From Xanthostigma xanthostigma (lineage: Eukaryota > Arthropoda > Insecta > Raphidioptera > Raphidiidae), in contig OY754469.1 in the NCBI GenBank assembly GCA_963575645.1, positions 50,054,753 to 50,118,752 of the forward strand: a stretch of 64,000 nt of DNA, given 5' to 3'. Made by a program: the position numbers and the translations under genes. Under the pieces are notes generated by a model. That model saw only the letters and a list, made by a program, of their open reading frames with translations, searched no databases and had not been told where the DNA came from. Positions 24,701 to 32,894 of the stretch are shown here, in pieces. Each line of letters starts with the position of its first letter. The first letter of the stretch is position 1.

Positions 24701-27700
24701 TTAACAGTTAGAGATTCTGCGTGTTAAAGAATTGTATTTTTGTAAGAGACTGTACCCAACACATCTAAGCTTTGATATACAGATACAATTACAATTTCAA
24801 GTACAATGAAAATATTTTTTTCTTTTTCATTTCAGGGAGACTGCAATAATATTCATTATGTTAAGTATAACGATATGATAAAAATATCGTACATTTGATA
24901 ATAAGGTCACTGCACGCCACTGGTGTTATGAAATATACGATGCACTACCGTATTGTTCAGACTAAGCTATATAATTTATATGATTCAGGGGCTTACTAAA
25001 TAGAGTGTTAGATTAAGAACACCAGTTAATTATTATTTTTTTCGAAAGTGGCATTTTTTGCGATTTTTTTTGGTGAATTTAGAATTGTTCACGATTTTTA
25101 AGAATAATTAAAGATGGTTAAGCAATGTTATGCGTGTGGGAAATAACGAAAGAACGCTTGAACCGATTTCGATGAAACTTGATGCATTGTCAATTGATAT
25201 ACATACACTTAAAGTAGAGGGCACTTTTTAGTTAAGGTAAAGTTTCGAAACCAACATTAACGCGAGTGAAGCCGCCGCTACAGGATTTAAATCATTTTTA
25301 ACCGACTTCAAAAAAGGAGGAGGTTCTATGTTCGACTGTATATTTTTTTTTTGTTTTGTTTTTTTTATGTATGTTCACCGATTTCTCCGTCAATTATGTA
25401 CCGATTTTCAAAAATTTTTTTTTATTCGAAAGGGTGCACTTCCGAGGTGGTCCCATCGGAACCAAGTCAGGATCTGATGGTGGAATCCGGAGAAATCGAG
25501 AGAAATTCTCAAATTTCAAAGGCACGCATACTTGGCCTATCCATTGCAATACTTTATCTAACACTAAAAAGAGAAAAATAAAATATTTTTAACACAAAAA
25601 TTGAACCGACTTCAAAATATGCACTAAAAAGTAAAAAATAATTGCGTGTTGAAATGTTTTGTAGTCGGTGTCAGCCAAAATGAAATCTATTCCGAGAACT
25701 AGAGACATGTAAGAACACTTAAATTGCTACTTTCGAATTCCGATGTGACACTGACTCCAAAACATTTAATAAGCAATTATTTTTTACTTTTTAGTGCATA
25801 TTTTGAAGTCGGTTCAATTTTTTTGTTAAAAATATTTTATTATATTAAAAAAAGTATTCAGTAACTATATTTTTATTTAAAAAAGAAAAATCTAAATATA
25901 GAGTTGGAATGCTTTGGGTAAAACAGTTAAGGATATGTCATTGCGAATGATTAATTGACGAGTACGACAAAAACACATTTTTGGTTAGGCTTGATAAAAG
26001 AACTGCGTGAACTCGTTGCGAAGAAAAAGAGATAACGATTATAATCAGTGTAGGGTTGGGCTAGTTAAGAAGGCTTTTAGAAACGTTGTTAGGAAAATAC
26101 AAGAAATCTGATATACGTACAGATTGCTAAATATCAAGCGTCTCTATACGACCTAAATGGCGGACAAAGGAGCTTTGAATTATATATATTATTGTATTGG
26201 ATGCCTTTTATCTTTCAGACTAAGTCCAGTGCGGGTAAGATTGTCAATATCAAGTTTGTCCTGGCTTCTCGGATCAATTGTCTTTAATTATTCTTGTGTA
26301 GATATTTCGGACAGTAAAGGACTATAGTCACAAACATAGGTTTGTGTTTGCTTTCGAGGATTTAGTAATTTTGTTTTGAACAAGTGTAAATATTGTTATT
26401 TACTTTCAAAAATTTTGACACTTGAATACCATAAATTAGTTGAAACTTTTAAATTTTAATTTCTGGCTACGTTCTTAGGAAAAATCAACGATAATAATTA
26501 AGGATATAATTAGCTTCCAACAGCTATCTGTTATAATAAAATTTAAAGTTGTTTATTATTTTGCTCTAGGGCTTCACTTCTGAGTAAAATTAGTTTTTGC
26601 TAGACAAATGGTTATTTTTATTATTCTTTAGTTCTATAAAGTTTCATTTATGATTAAATTTGGTTTTTTAGTCAAAATAATTTAGTAAGAAAGTATAATA
26701 TATTGTTAAATTTACAATAATAGCAATAAAAATATGGATATTTCAGGCAAAAACGAGTTCGGAGATAAATATTATTATTTAACATAAAACTTAGAAAACA
26801 TCAAAGAACTTTTTATTTTAAATTTGATGAAAATTAAATATTGGTCAAATTATGTACCTATAGGAGTGATACAGAAAACTGGGCTAAAATTTAGCATAAA
26901 ATTAAAAAAAATCAATAATATAATACATGGGCATATAATAGATATTTAAATTTAGAAATATTTTGATGTTTTTATTTTTATGAAAATACGAACATTTTTC
27001 TTATATAGCTTTATTCTGGACTCTTAAACTTTATTGGTCTATGAGTTACTAATAAAAAATAGAGAATAGAGAATAGTTACTTCTTACCACAACAAGTTTA
27101 TTAGTGGATGTACATTTCGAGAGCTATGCTCTCATCTTCAGCAATACACTAAACTTTAGTTGTGGTAAGAAGTAACTATTCTCTATTTTTTATTAGATTC
27201 TAACCACAGTGCTCCTAATATTTTTGTTATGAGTTACTGATTAAAAATACCTAATAGTCGAAAAAAATGATATAAAATAAAAATGCTTAAAACTCAAACA
27301 TTTGATATTTTAGGTAAGGTGTTGGTAGGAAGTGGATCTAGAATTTTATGGCTAATTAAAAAAATACAGATTATTAACGTATAAAATATGTTCTTATTTG
27401 ATTCTATTTTCGATGTATAACTTGTGAAAAATCTTGATAAAATTAAAGCATAAACGAACTAGCTTTGTAAACCTGTAGAGCAAACGCTTAGTTATAAATA
27501 AGATGGGAAAAAAGAATGAAATCTCGCACACAGAAAAGTGGGTGGTGCCAAGAATCGGTCGTTAGATGGTTTCATTTAAAAGGCTGCAAGTTTTCACTAA
27601 AAAAGTCATTAGTCATCACAAAGGGAGGGATTTTTATTCTTAAACTTTAAAATAAAAATACAGAATCGTTATTAAATTATTAAGAAAAAATCATTTCGTA

Positions 27701-30314
27701 AATATTCATATTTAAAGATTGTTTTAAATGAACTAGGGCTGGACTGGAGGGGAACCGGGACAGTACCCAAAAATTAAAAAAAAAAATATTATCATTATTG
27801 TTACAAAAATATTGGTAACAAAATGGTGGCCAGTCTGGGTCACCTCAAAAACAATAAATGAATTACAGATATCATTATTTTTTGAATTTCTAAATTGTAA
27901 AACTATTCCAAAAATTATATATAAAACTATAAAGTTCGTAAAAATAAGAAGTTAATGTATAGGCAGATTGGATACTACATTTGGCATTTCATTTTAGGAA
28001 ATATTTTTTTGTTAACCAAGTAAAAGCCAAAGAGCGCATTAGAGCATGGCATGAAGAAAATAAATTATATGAATTGATTTTTGTAGGGTGATGTACGGAA
28101 GCTAGCGAAATGAAGCTCGGCGGTCGAGAATCTGTACCGGGCTCCAATGCGCGTTGACCTTAATGATTGCATGCCAAAATCACAATAACATAAGGCTGGT
28201 CCATCGGTATTTCTACTAAGATACCAGATCCACCAGACCTACGTCATTTCAGTACTGTCTGATTTAATATAATTTTCACACTTTCTTTCCGAAAAAAACA
28301 TGTTTTTTTCTGCCTGAATTTTGCTAATGCGAATATTCGTTAAATCACTAATTTCTACCCGACATTTCGTCTACAACGTTAAAAAAGTCGTTGTGGTAAC
28401 GGGCGCGGTCTTCTCCTTGTCGGTTCACATCTAGCAATACTGAACCACGACCTACAAGTCCGGAAACCAAGAATATTTGAGTTAATAAAATATAGAGAAT
28501 AGTTACTTCTTACCACAACAAGTTTATTAGTGGATGTACATTTCGAGAGCTATGCTCTTGTTGTTGTGGTAAGAAGTAACTATTCTCTATTTTTTATTAG
28601 GTTCAAACCACAGTGCTCCTAATATTTTTGTTAATATTTGAGTTAATTCCATCAGTTCGTTTAATCGACGCACGCCACTGTCGTAATCGGTATGATTACA
28701 GACCGGTGACCTATAACCCTTCTCTCCCGGCGTCCATGTGAATTTAAGAATTCGTCTACTTTATGAAAAAGTCTGTAATAAATAAACATAATATGCTTAC
28801 GCTGTGTCTTCTGAAATTAAGCGATAAATATTTATATAAATTTGAAATTCGTGTTCATGACGACGAAGAATAAAATAAAGAAGAATACAAAGAAAATGTA
28901 GTTTAAACAAAAGCTATATTCGTTAAGGCGAATTGTTCTTTTGTACAGTTGTTTAATTACTTAGCAATTAGCATGAGCGTTGTCAGTGAAAGTTGAAGAC
29001 TCGGATGAAATTAGCCACAAAAAATAACTGTACTGTAACATGACTTGTAACTTAATTACGCTTGGCTCATTACTCATTTATCATTACATTTATTTAAAAG
29101 TTTTAAAAAGAACAAAGAAATTCTTGTCCTCAACGCTAGTAACCGTATTTCTGTATCTGTATCCCTGCCGTAGCTGTCAATTTTTAATTGGAGTCTCACT
29201 GCCTATAAGATAATAATAATTCTTTATTTAAGATTGCCATTATGATGAAGAAAGCGTCAGTAAATTACAGTACAATAATTAAATACAGGAAAGGTCATTC
29301 GGGCATTTTTCTATTAAATATTCTGTAACTTTTTTCTTAAATAGAACTTTTCACGTTCATAACATCTGGTGAAAGAATTTCGTAAAATTTCATGGCAGAG
29401 TAACGAGGTCCTTTGGTATACAATCTAATTAGGTATCTTTTTTACAGAACATTCTGAAAATATGTTTTTTTTAAGGAAAATAAGAAAATATTCAAACAAG
29501 AGTTTTTTTAAAAATATTTTTTCAAAATTTAATATTTTTAAATGGAAGTGTTGTTCAGATTTTTAGAAGAAACGGTCGGAAAGTTAGGGAGGGGACAAAC
29601 AATATTTTATGTTCATTTAGCTCTTTACTGAGTTTCCTAAATTAAATTAGATGTTAGGAAGTCTTATGGAATTTTTTACAGACTTATTCAACGATACCTC
29701 ACTTGGGAAATTCTATCCCCTGCATTGTTCATAAATAAAATATTTGAACATACCTGACATACTTACGTAGTACCTACATAATATTATGTAAATGTAGACA
29801 CGTGACAAACTGCCGTAATTTAATTTTCACTTTGCTCTCTTAACTGCCGGGAAAATTATATTATACAGGTGACAGTAATAAAATGCCACAGTTTTGATAT
29901 TGATTGATATCCGTATATTAATTTTTACCATTGCAACCCACAAGTGGGGAATGGTCAAAAATCACTTTTCAAAAATTTTACAATATCTTTCCGTTTTGAG
30001 GTCCCCCGAATCCAAAAACCATATTTTTGAAAAAAACTCTGTGCATCTGTTAGTCTGTGAACACGATACAGGTAAAAGGATGAGCGGATTGAAACCAAAT
30101 TTTGGGAGGATGTTTGGTATGCAAATCTGCGTCATAAAATGTTTCAAAAAAAGGAAAACCTGGAGTGTGATATTTAATTTAAACTTATATATTTTTATAA
30201 ATTCAAAATAACACATAACTTACGTTTCTGAGAGAAGCGCTCGAAATTTGCAAAAACCTTCACCGAGTTTGTACGGATACTGATGCCAAAAGACACTTAG
30301 ATCGTTTGGTAACC
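13762..30314 (-). CDS. CAPA (periviscerokinin) neuropeptide receptor, class A GPCR; 4 exons found, 5' exon(s) missing
   Basis: Exons 30314-30224, 23606-23158, 16918-16602 and 14100-13762 join in phase through GT..AG introns to about 397 residues ending at a stop. They cover the ECL1/TM3 segment ([17 protein letters not shown]), TM3 with [20 protein letters not shown]4, TM5, TM6 ([13 protein letters not shown]) and TM7 with NPILYN, then a Ser/Asn-rich tail. HQYP..LGE.FC and [17 protein letters not shown] are characteristic of the insect CAPA receptor / neuromedin-U receptor clade, Gq-coupled plasma-membrane receptors acting in Malpighian tubule fluid balance. A pyrokinin receptor is the main alternative but fits the TM3-IL2 wording less well. 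TM1-TM2 were sought to the right and not recognised. Its introns carry a Helitron, Harbinger, hAT-like and LINE insertions. Confidence 0.85.
14804..15837 (+). mobile_element. PIF/Harbinger-type element with transposase remnant
   Basis: Left terminus AGCGGCCTATACACTAGC and inverted right terminus AGCGGCCTATACACTGGC, followed by TAA on the right and with TAA near the left edge, in line with the TWA target of PIF/Harbinger. Both ends are padded with many permuted copies of ATTGCGCAATATTATTGACAG, some inverted. The central part encodes a Harbinger transposase N-terminal fragment. It sits in the last CAPA receptor intron. Confidence 0.82.
15132..15488 (+). pseudogene. Harbinger transposase (HARBI1-like), N-terminal fragment
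   Basis: 118 codons. [37 protein letters not shown] and [15 protein letters not shown] correspond to the segment just before the catalytic DDE domain of PIF/Harbinger nucleases (the W..W...R..YG / FRNFLRM..TFEELL region). The frame then runs straight into repeat sequence (about the last 17 codons) and stops, so the DDE catalytic core is deleted and the product cannot transpose. Confidence 0.8.
16602..16918 (-). CDS. CAPA receptor exon with TM6-TM7
   Basis: The acceptor ctggttgcag precedes CCGCTGTCG; with the G carried over from the upstream exon it encodes [19 protein letters not shown], a TM6 CWxP motif, then [20 protein letters not shown] and NPILYN of TM7, then a short helix-8 region ending ETLCG with a probable palmitoylated Cys. 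The donor is CAATTG|GTGACT. A MITE lies only 54 bp upstream of the acceptor. Confidence 0.88.
16973..17917. mobile_element. TTA-flanked MITE with GCTGCACACGAG termini, host of a nested GC-rich element
   Basis: Left end CCGCTGCACACGAGGCTAG, inverted at the right as CTAGTCTCGTGTGCAGCGG, with TTA on both flanks, suggesting PIF/Harbinger. A related fragment lies inverted at about 31850-32040. The element is interrupted at 17387-17898. It starts 54 bp upstream of the acceptor of the CAPA receptor TM6-TM7 exon. Confidence 0.78.
17387..17898. mobile_element. Nested hAT-like MITE with GC-rich GCC tandem array
   Basis: Perfect termini TAGATATGAGCGCCG / CGGCGCTCATATCTA flanked by an exact 8-bp duplication GTCTCGTG (17379-17386 and 17899-17906), which is hAT-like. 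Both ends contain GC-rich arrays (GCGCGCCGCCGCCG, and two copies of GACCTCAAATAGTCGG at the right), far from the AT-rich local background. The insertion target is the terminal inverted repeat of the surrounding MITE. Confidence 0.85.
18340..18738 (+). pseudogene. LINE reverse transcriptase, C-terminal fragment (RTE/Proto2-like)
   Basis: The frame reads [20 protein letters not shown], then [28 protein letters not shown] and FVEALCST before a stop. This is the usual C-terminus of insect RTE/Proto2-class LINEs (NPQGKRKRGRP..TWRR ... ALCS). A TGA replaces the expected Trp codon before NPQG (about 18562), so the copy is dead. It is 5'-truncated and ends in an ATT microsatellite, as expected for a LINE 3' end. 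Confidence 0.8.
18739..18790. repeat. (ATT)n microsatellite tail of LINE
   Basis: About 17 uninterrupted ATT units directly after the LINE 3' end, consistent with a tail made by target-primed reverse transcription. Confidence 0.95.
18791..20265. other. Intronic DNA with a small inverted repeat near 19.7-19.84 kb
   Basis: Mostly AT-rich CAPA receptor intron. At 19708-19840 GGTAACAGAACCG recurs inverted as CGGTTCTGTTACC around two direct copies of CTTGCGCAGTAGC. The frame at 19998-20298 has no recognisable domain. Confidence 0.5.
20266..20403. repeat. 69-bp unit in exact tandem duplicate
   Basis: The unit starting CTCTTAAATCTTAGTGG and ending AGTCCCGTT is present twice with no visible difference, which implies a recent duplication. 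Confidence 0.95.
20634..21288 (+). mobile_element. TTGACGTGATAACGTC repeat family, full-length copy 2
   Basis: Starts in a T run with TTGACGTGATAACGTC and ends with TACGTTATCACGTAAAAC ... GACAACCAATT plus a T run. Termini share an inverted ACGTGATAACGT core, with about 45 bp more on the right. No coding frame. The superfamily is unassigned. Confidence 0.85.
22136..22582. mobile_element. Foldback element with ~105-bp perfect-arm hairpin
   Basis: Arms at about 22130-22235 and 22252-22357 (from AGTTTAAAAAAAACTAAAAA to AAAATAAGCTTAAAAA) are near-perfect inverted copies around a short GTGGGGCGC centre. The rest is single-copy sequence ending CAAACTAATATAAAGCGTTT. A rearranged copy lies at 56805-57563. 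Confidence 0.85.
23158..23606 (-). CDS. CAPA receptor exon with TM3-TM5
   Basis: The acceptor ttgtattgcag precedes GGCATCGTACG and the donor is TTGG|GTAAGA. It encodes [18 protein letters not shown] (TM3 with the ERY variant of DRY), [22 protein letters not shown]4 ([18 protein letters not shown]), an ECL2 with Cys, TM5 ([17 protein letters not shown]) and part of IL3 to [10 protein letters not shown] content is clearly higher than in flanking introns. A Helitron ends 45 bp upstream of the acceptor. Confidence 0.93.
23652..24234 (-). mobile_element. Non-autonomous Helitron, copy 2
   Basis: Minus strand: 5' A|TC ATATATATTAATGCGC ... GTGCGAATAATTCGCAC hairpin ... CTAG|T. Compared with copies 1 and 3 it carries extra GCCGTCAGATGGCA units, so the internal repeat number has changed. 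It sits in a CAPA receptor intron right next to the TM3 exon acceptor. Confidence 0.88.
24235..25289. other. CAPA receptor intron, no gene
   Basis: AT-rich. At about 24300-24660 the phrase 'cccctaa' recurs many times in a degenerate form, suggesting an old repeat. No coding signal. Confidence 0.4.
25290..25840. repeat. Dispersed lepidopteran-type repeat with terminal foldback
   Basis: Begins with the accgacttcaaaaaaggagg phrase, which I recognise as common in moth and butterfly genomes. Ends as a hairpin whose arms (25581-25680 and 25745-25840) carry GAACCGACTTCAAAATATGC and ACTAAAAAGTAAAAAATAAT. Confidence 0.7.
25841..27049. other. CAPA receptor intron, no gene
   Basis: AT-rich unique-looking sequence, with no frame, tandem repeat or terminal inverted repeat recognised. 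Confidence 0.4.
27050..27210 (-). repeat. Hairpin repeat with hammerhead-like loop (copy 1)
   Basis: Arms containing ATAGTTACTTCTTACCACAA and its inverse flank a loop. On the minus strand the loop reads CTGAAGAtGAGAGCataGCTCTCGAAA, i.e. the two conserved hammerhead core boxes around a perfect 6-bp stem II. One extra nucleotide separates CTGAAGA from the stem. Confidence 0.7.
28488..28605 (-). repeat. Hairpin repeat, copy 2 (loop deleted)
   Basis: The same arms as at 27050-27210, but the loop keeps only the GAAA side (TTTCGAGAGCTATGCTCT on plus); the CTGAAGA box is lost. Confidence 0.8.
28606..30223. other. CAPA receptor intron, no gene
   Basis: AT-rich. At about 30085-30112 there is a short fragment (AGCGGATTGAAACCAAATTT) shared with the TTGACGTGATAACGTC family. 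The frame at 29894-30211 has no domain. Confidence 0.45.
30224..30314 (-). CDS. CAPA receptor exon (ECL1 / start of TM3)
   Basis: This 91-nt exon is too short for simple frame searches. The acceptor tattttcag precedes GGTTACC; the donor is GAAAC|GTAAGT. It encodes [20 protein letters not shown] then [10 protein letters not shown], containing the conserved TM3 cysteine that disulphide-bonds to ECL2. Its phase fits the next exon exactly (AC|G then GCA, giving ..[11 protein letters not shown]). The incoming phase requires an upstream exon ending with one base of a codon, probably coding TM1-TM2. Confidence 0.9.
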
Positions 30315-30516
30315 CTGAAAATAAAATAAAATTATTAATAACGACAAACAAAAAATGCCACATATATTTTTGTACAACTACATTATTTTTTCTATTATAA
30401 TATTATTTCATAACTGGTTAACCTTTCAATATTTTAAGTAGTCGGATAAAAATATATTCAAGTTTTAGTGAGAAGAAACTTATTAATTTTTCTATTTTAT
30501 TTGAGTTAATCTAAGA

Positions 30517-30725
30517 CAGTGTTTTTCAAAGTATGGGGTCGTGATCCCATGGGGGGTCACAAAGCCTCTACAAGGGCGTCGCAAAGCCTCAGTAAAAATG
30601 AAAATTTGATATTTTTAATATAAATCAAAGACACTATAATGGTTAGGATCAGCGGAAGGTAGGAGGTTCTAAAATATTTTTTCATCCATAGGGGGTCGCG
30701 CCATGAAAAAGATTGAAAAACACTG
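30517..30725. mobile_element. hAT MITE (209 bp)
   Basis: Termini CAGTGTTTTTCAA / TTGAAAAACACTG flanked by a near-exact 8-bp duplication ATCTAAGA / ATCTAATA. Contains two GGGGGTC.. blocks around 30540 and 30690. Typical Charlie-like hAT ends. Confidence 0.9.
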
Positions 30726-30775
30726 ATCTAATAGACCGAAGTTTCTAGGAAGTTCATAAGGCGAGCGATGTAAGA

Positions 30776-31030
30776 TTATTCAATCTTTGATTAACGTCTG
30801 ATTAGAACTCTTCAATAAAAAAAATTGTTTTTATTTTTTCAATATTTCAATATTAAAAAATCTTTCACGAATTTCATTAAAAATAAATAGAAACTAAATA
30901 TTAATTACTTTGTATATTTTTAGATCAGTTCTGAGCAAGATCCAAATCCGGATCGAAACGTTAATGTATTAATTATATTTTTTTGTTAATATATTTTTCT
31001 GAAAAATTGGTCGATAATTTTATTTATTGA
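30776..31030 (+). mobile_element. Penelope-like element remnant
   Basis: Shares TTTGATTAACGTCTGA, the hammerhead-like CTGAGCAAGATCCAAATCCG..GAAACG (30931-30960) and the AAAAATTGGTCGAtAATTTTATTT end with the copy at 60.7-61.5 kb. The coding part is deleted. Confidence 0.75.
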
Positions 31031-31849
31031 TGTTAGATTATCTTCCAAAAAAATTTTGCACATGCAATGTGTTCATTCGTTTGTATATTGTTTTATGCCA
31101 GTTTCAAGTATTTCTATCTATGTTTGACTGAAAACGGAAACTGATTTTCCACGATAAAATTAAATCACTTCTGCACGTTCTTAAACGAATATGAAACGAA
31201 CAATGAAATTTCTTTTATCAAAGGTACACTCTGTTTCAGAATTACATTTTATAAAACTTAATATTGAAACACAGAATGTTATTAAATGTATTATATGTTT
31301 TTTTATTACGTAAAAAAGTGTAATGTACCTATACAGACAATGCACAGATGATTTCATTGTGTACGTGTTAGTACACAACAAGAAAATTGGAAATACACAT
31401 CGAACACAACAGAACCGGCTTTGTTTATACAAAACGTGCGGCCCTCACCCACATAATCTCACGGGAGAAGTGAAACTTCTTTAGAGTTATGAAATCGTTT
31501 CATTGATGCGTTGGCCATTTTGCGTTACCAAAGTTTCTGCTATGACAAAACAACAAAACAATGTGATTTGGTCACGAAGACCTAGCCAGGAAACCTAGCT
31601 TCCTATGCCTACTGGATTTCGAGACGAACCGTTTTTTGGCGCTGTTATCACTACCGGAAAAACTTCGGATCTTTCCGCCTGTTTTTGCCATAATAACCGA
31701 AGTTGTGTAACTTCACAGACAAGCCATGAACGTGTGTGCGTTACCCGGTAGCTGACGCCATATCGGTTCATGCGACAGATATTGGTCCTCAGCTACGCTC
31801 GAGCTGGTTCTCGTGGTTATGACTTCGTGGATTTGGCATTGGGGCACAT
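31031..31849. other. Intergenic or intronic, nothing identified
   Basis: AT-rich to 31430, then a GC-richer stretch to 31850 of unknown nature. It may belong to the MITE fragment that follows, but I could not find its second terminus. Confidence 0.35.
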
Positions 31850-32040
31850 GAGCCCCACCACAAACATGGCGTCATGTTTTTTGTTCAGAGACAGTAAACG
31901 TTCACTTTTGTTAACATTCGAACTGTCACTGCGCGCGCACCAAACCCATCTACAAAGTCAGCTTTAGTGCAACGAAACCCACAACACGCTTGAAACCTAG
32001 CAAAGGATCTAGCGGCAAAACCAGTCTTGTGTGCAGCGGC
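31850..32040 (-). mobile_element. Fragment of the GCTGCACACGAG MITE, split by a hAT insertion
   Basis: Inverted relative to 16973-17200: shares the tggcgtcat block, GTGCGCGC-type block and terminal CTTGTGTGCAGCGGC. The terminus resumes after the hAT element, at 32887 (GCAGCGGCCTTTA). Confidence 0.75.
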
Positions 32041-32886
32041 CAGTGTTGCCAGAACTTTTGACGTGATAACGTCTTATAAATTGATGAATCACCAATCTTA
32101 TAAATTGATAAAACACCGGCTGCATGCACGAAAAAGTGTAACGTTCCTAACGTTCGTAACGCGTAACGTTCCGCCTGACCCTGTGCGTGCTTTTTGCTAA
32201 TTTCTCGCTCAATTTAAATTAGATCGGTTTGAAACCAGTCTTAAACGAAAGAGGAGAACATTTTACATAGATTTCGTATAACAGAATTTGCCTAAACAGT
32301 TTTTTTATACAAATTTATATAGAAAAATAGATGTATAAATGCAATGTTGTCTAATGCATGGCGCGACGCGGTCGGTCGTCTTTGTTTGCCGTACATGGAA
32401 ATTAGAAAATAACGTATGTCTTGTCTTAACATGAAAACGGCTGCATTTCTAATGTTTAATTCAATTTTTTGACATTAGTATTTTGTGAAATGCAACGCCT
32501 TCTAAGTTAAGTATTGGAATAACTAATTATTATTAGAACATAATACTTTGACAGTTGCAAACGTCACTTTTGACATTTCTTATCATTCCGACACCAAGGA
32601 TAAGCGGATTGAAACCAAATTTTGGGAGGTTTAGGTTATGTATTACGGAATACGTTATCACGTAAAACTATCGTCCGTAAACCGACTTTACAGACAACCA
32701 ATTTTTTTTTTTTTGTTTTGCGTACTAGATCAGGGTTGAAAAAAGTACTAGAATTTTTTTAAGATTTTCCAACCACAAACGACCTTTTTTTTAACAACCT
32801 GGCTTAAATAATTTTGTTATGTGCACGATTGAAGCGCAAAAAAAAATATAGCTATCTAGTACAATCGTACTAGACTGGCAACACTG
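32041..32886. mobile_element. hAT MITE inserted in another MITE, itself hosting a repeat
   Basis: Termini CAGTGTTGCCAG / CTGGCAACACTG with an exact 8-bp duplication GCAGCGGC (32033-32040 and 32887-32894). Most of the length is an inserted TTGACGTGATAACGTC-family copy; the hAT MITE proper is about 190 bp. Confidence 0.92.
32056..32714 (+). mobile_element. TTGACGTGATAACGTC repeat family, copy 3
   Basis: Full-length and very close to copy 2. Differs mainly in the GTAACGTTC-type tandem array and a few substitutions. Inserted inside the hAT MITE, so it is the youngest layer of the stack. Confidence 0.88.
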
Positions 32887-32894
32887 GCAGCGGC

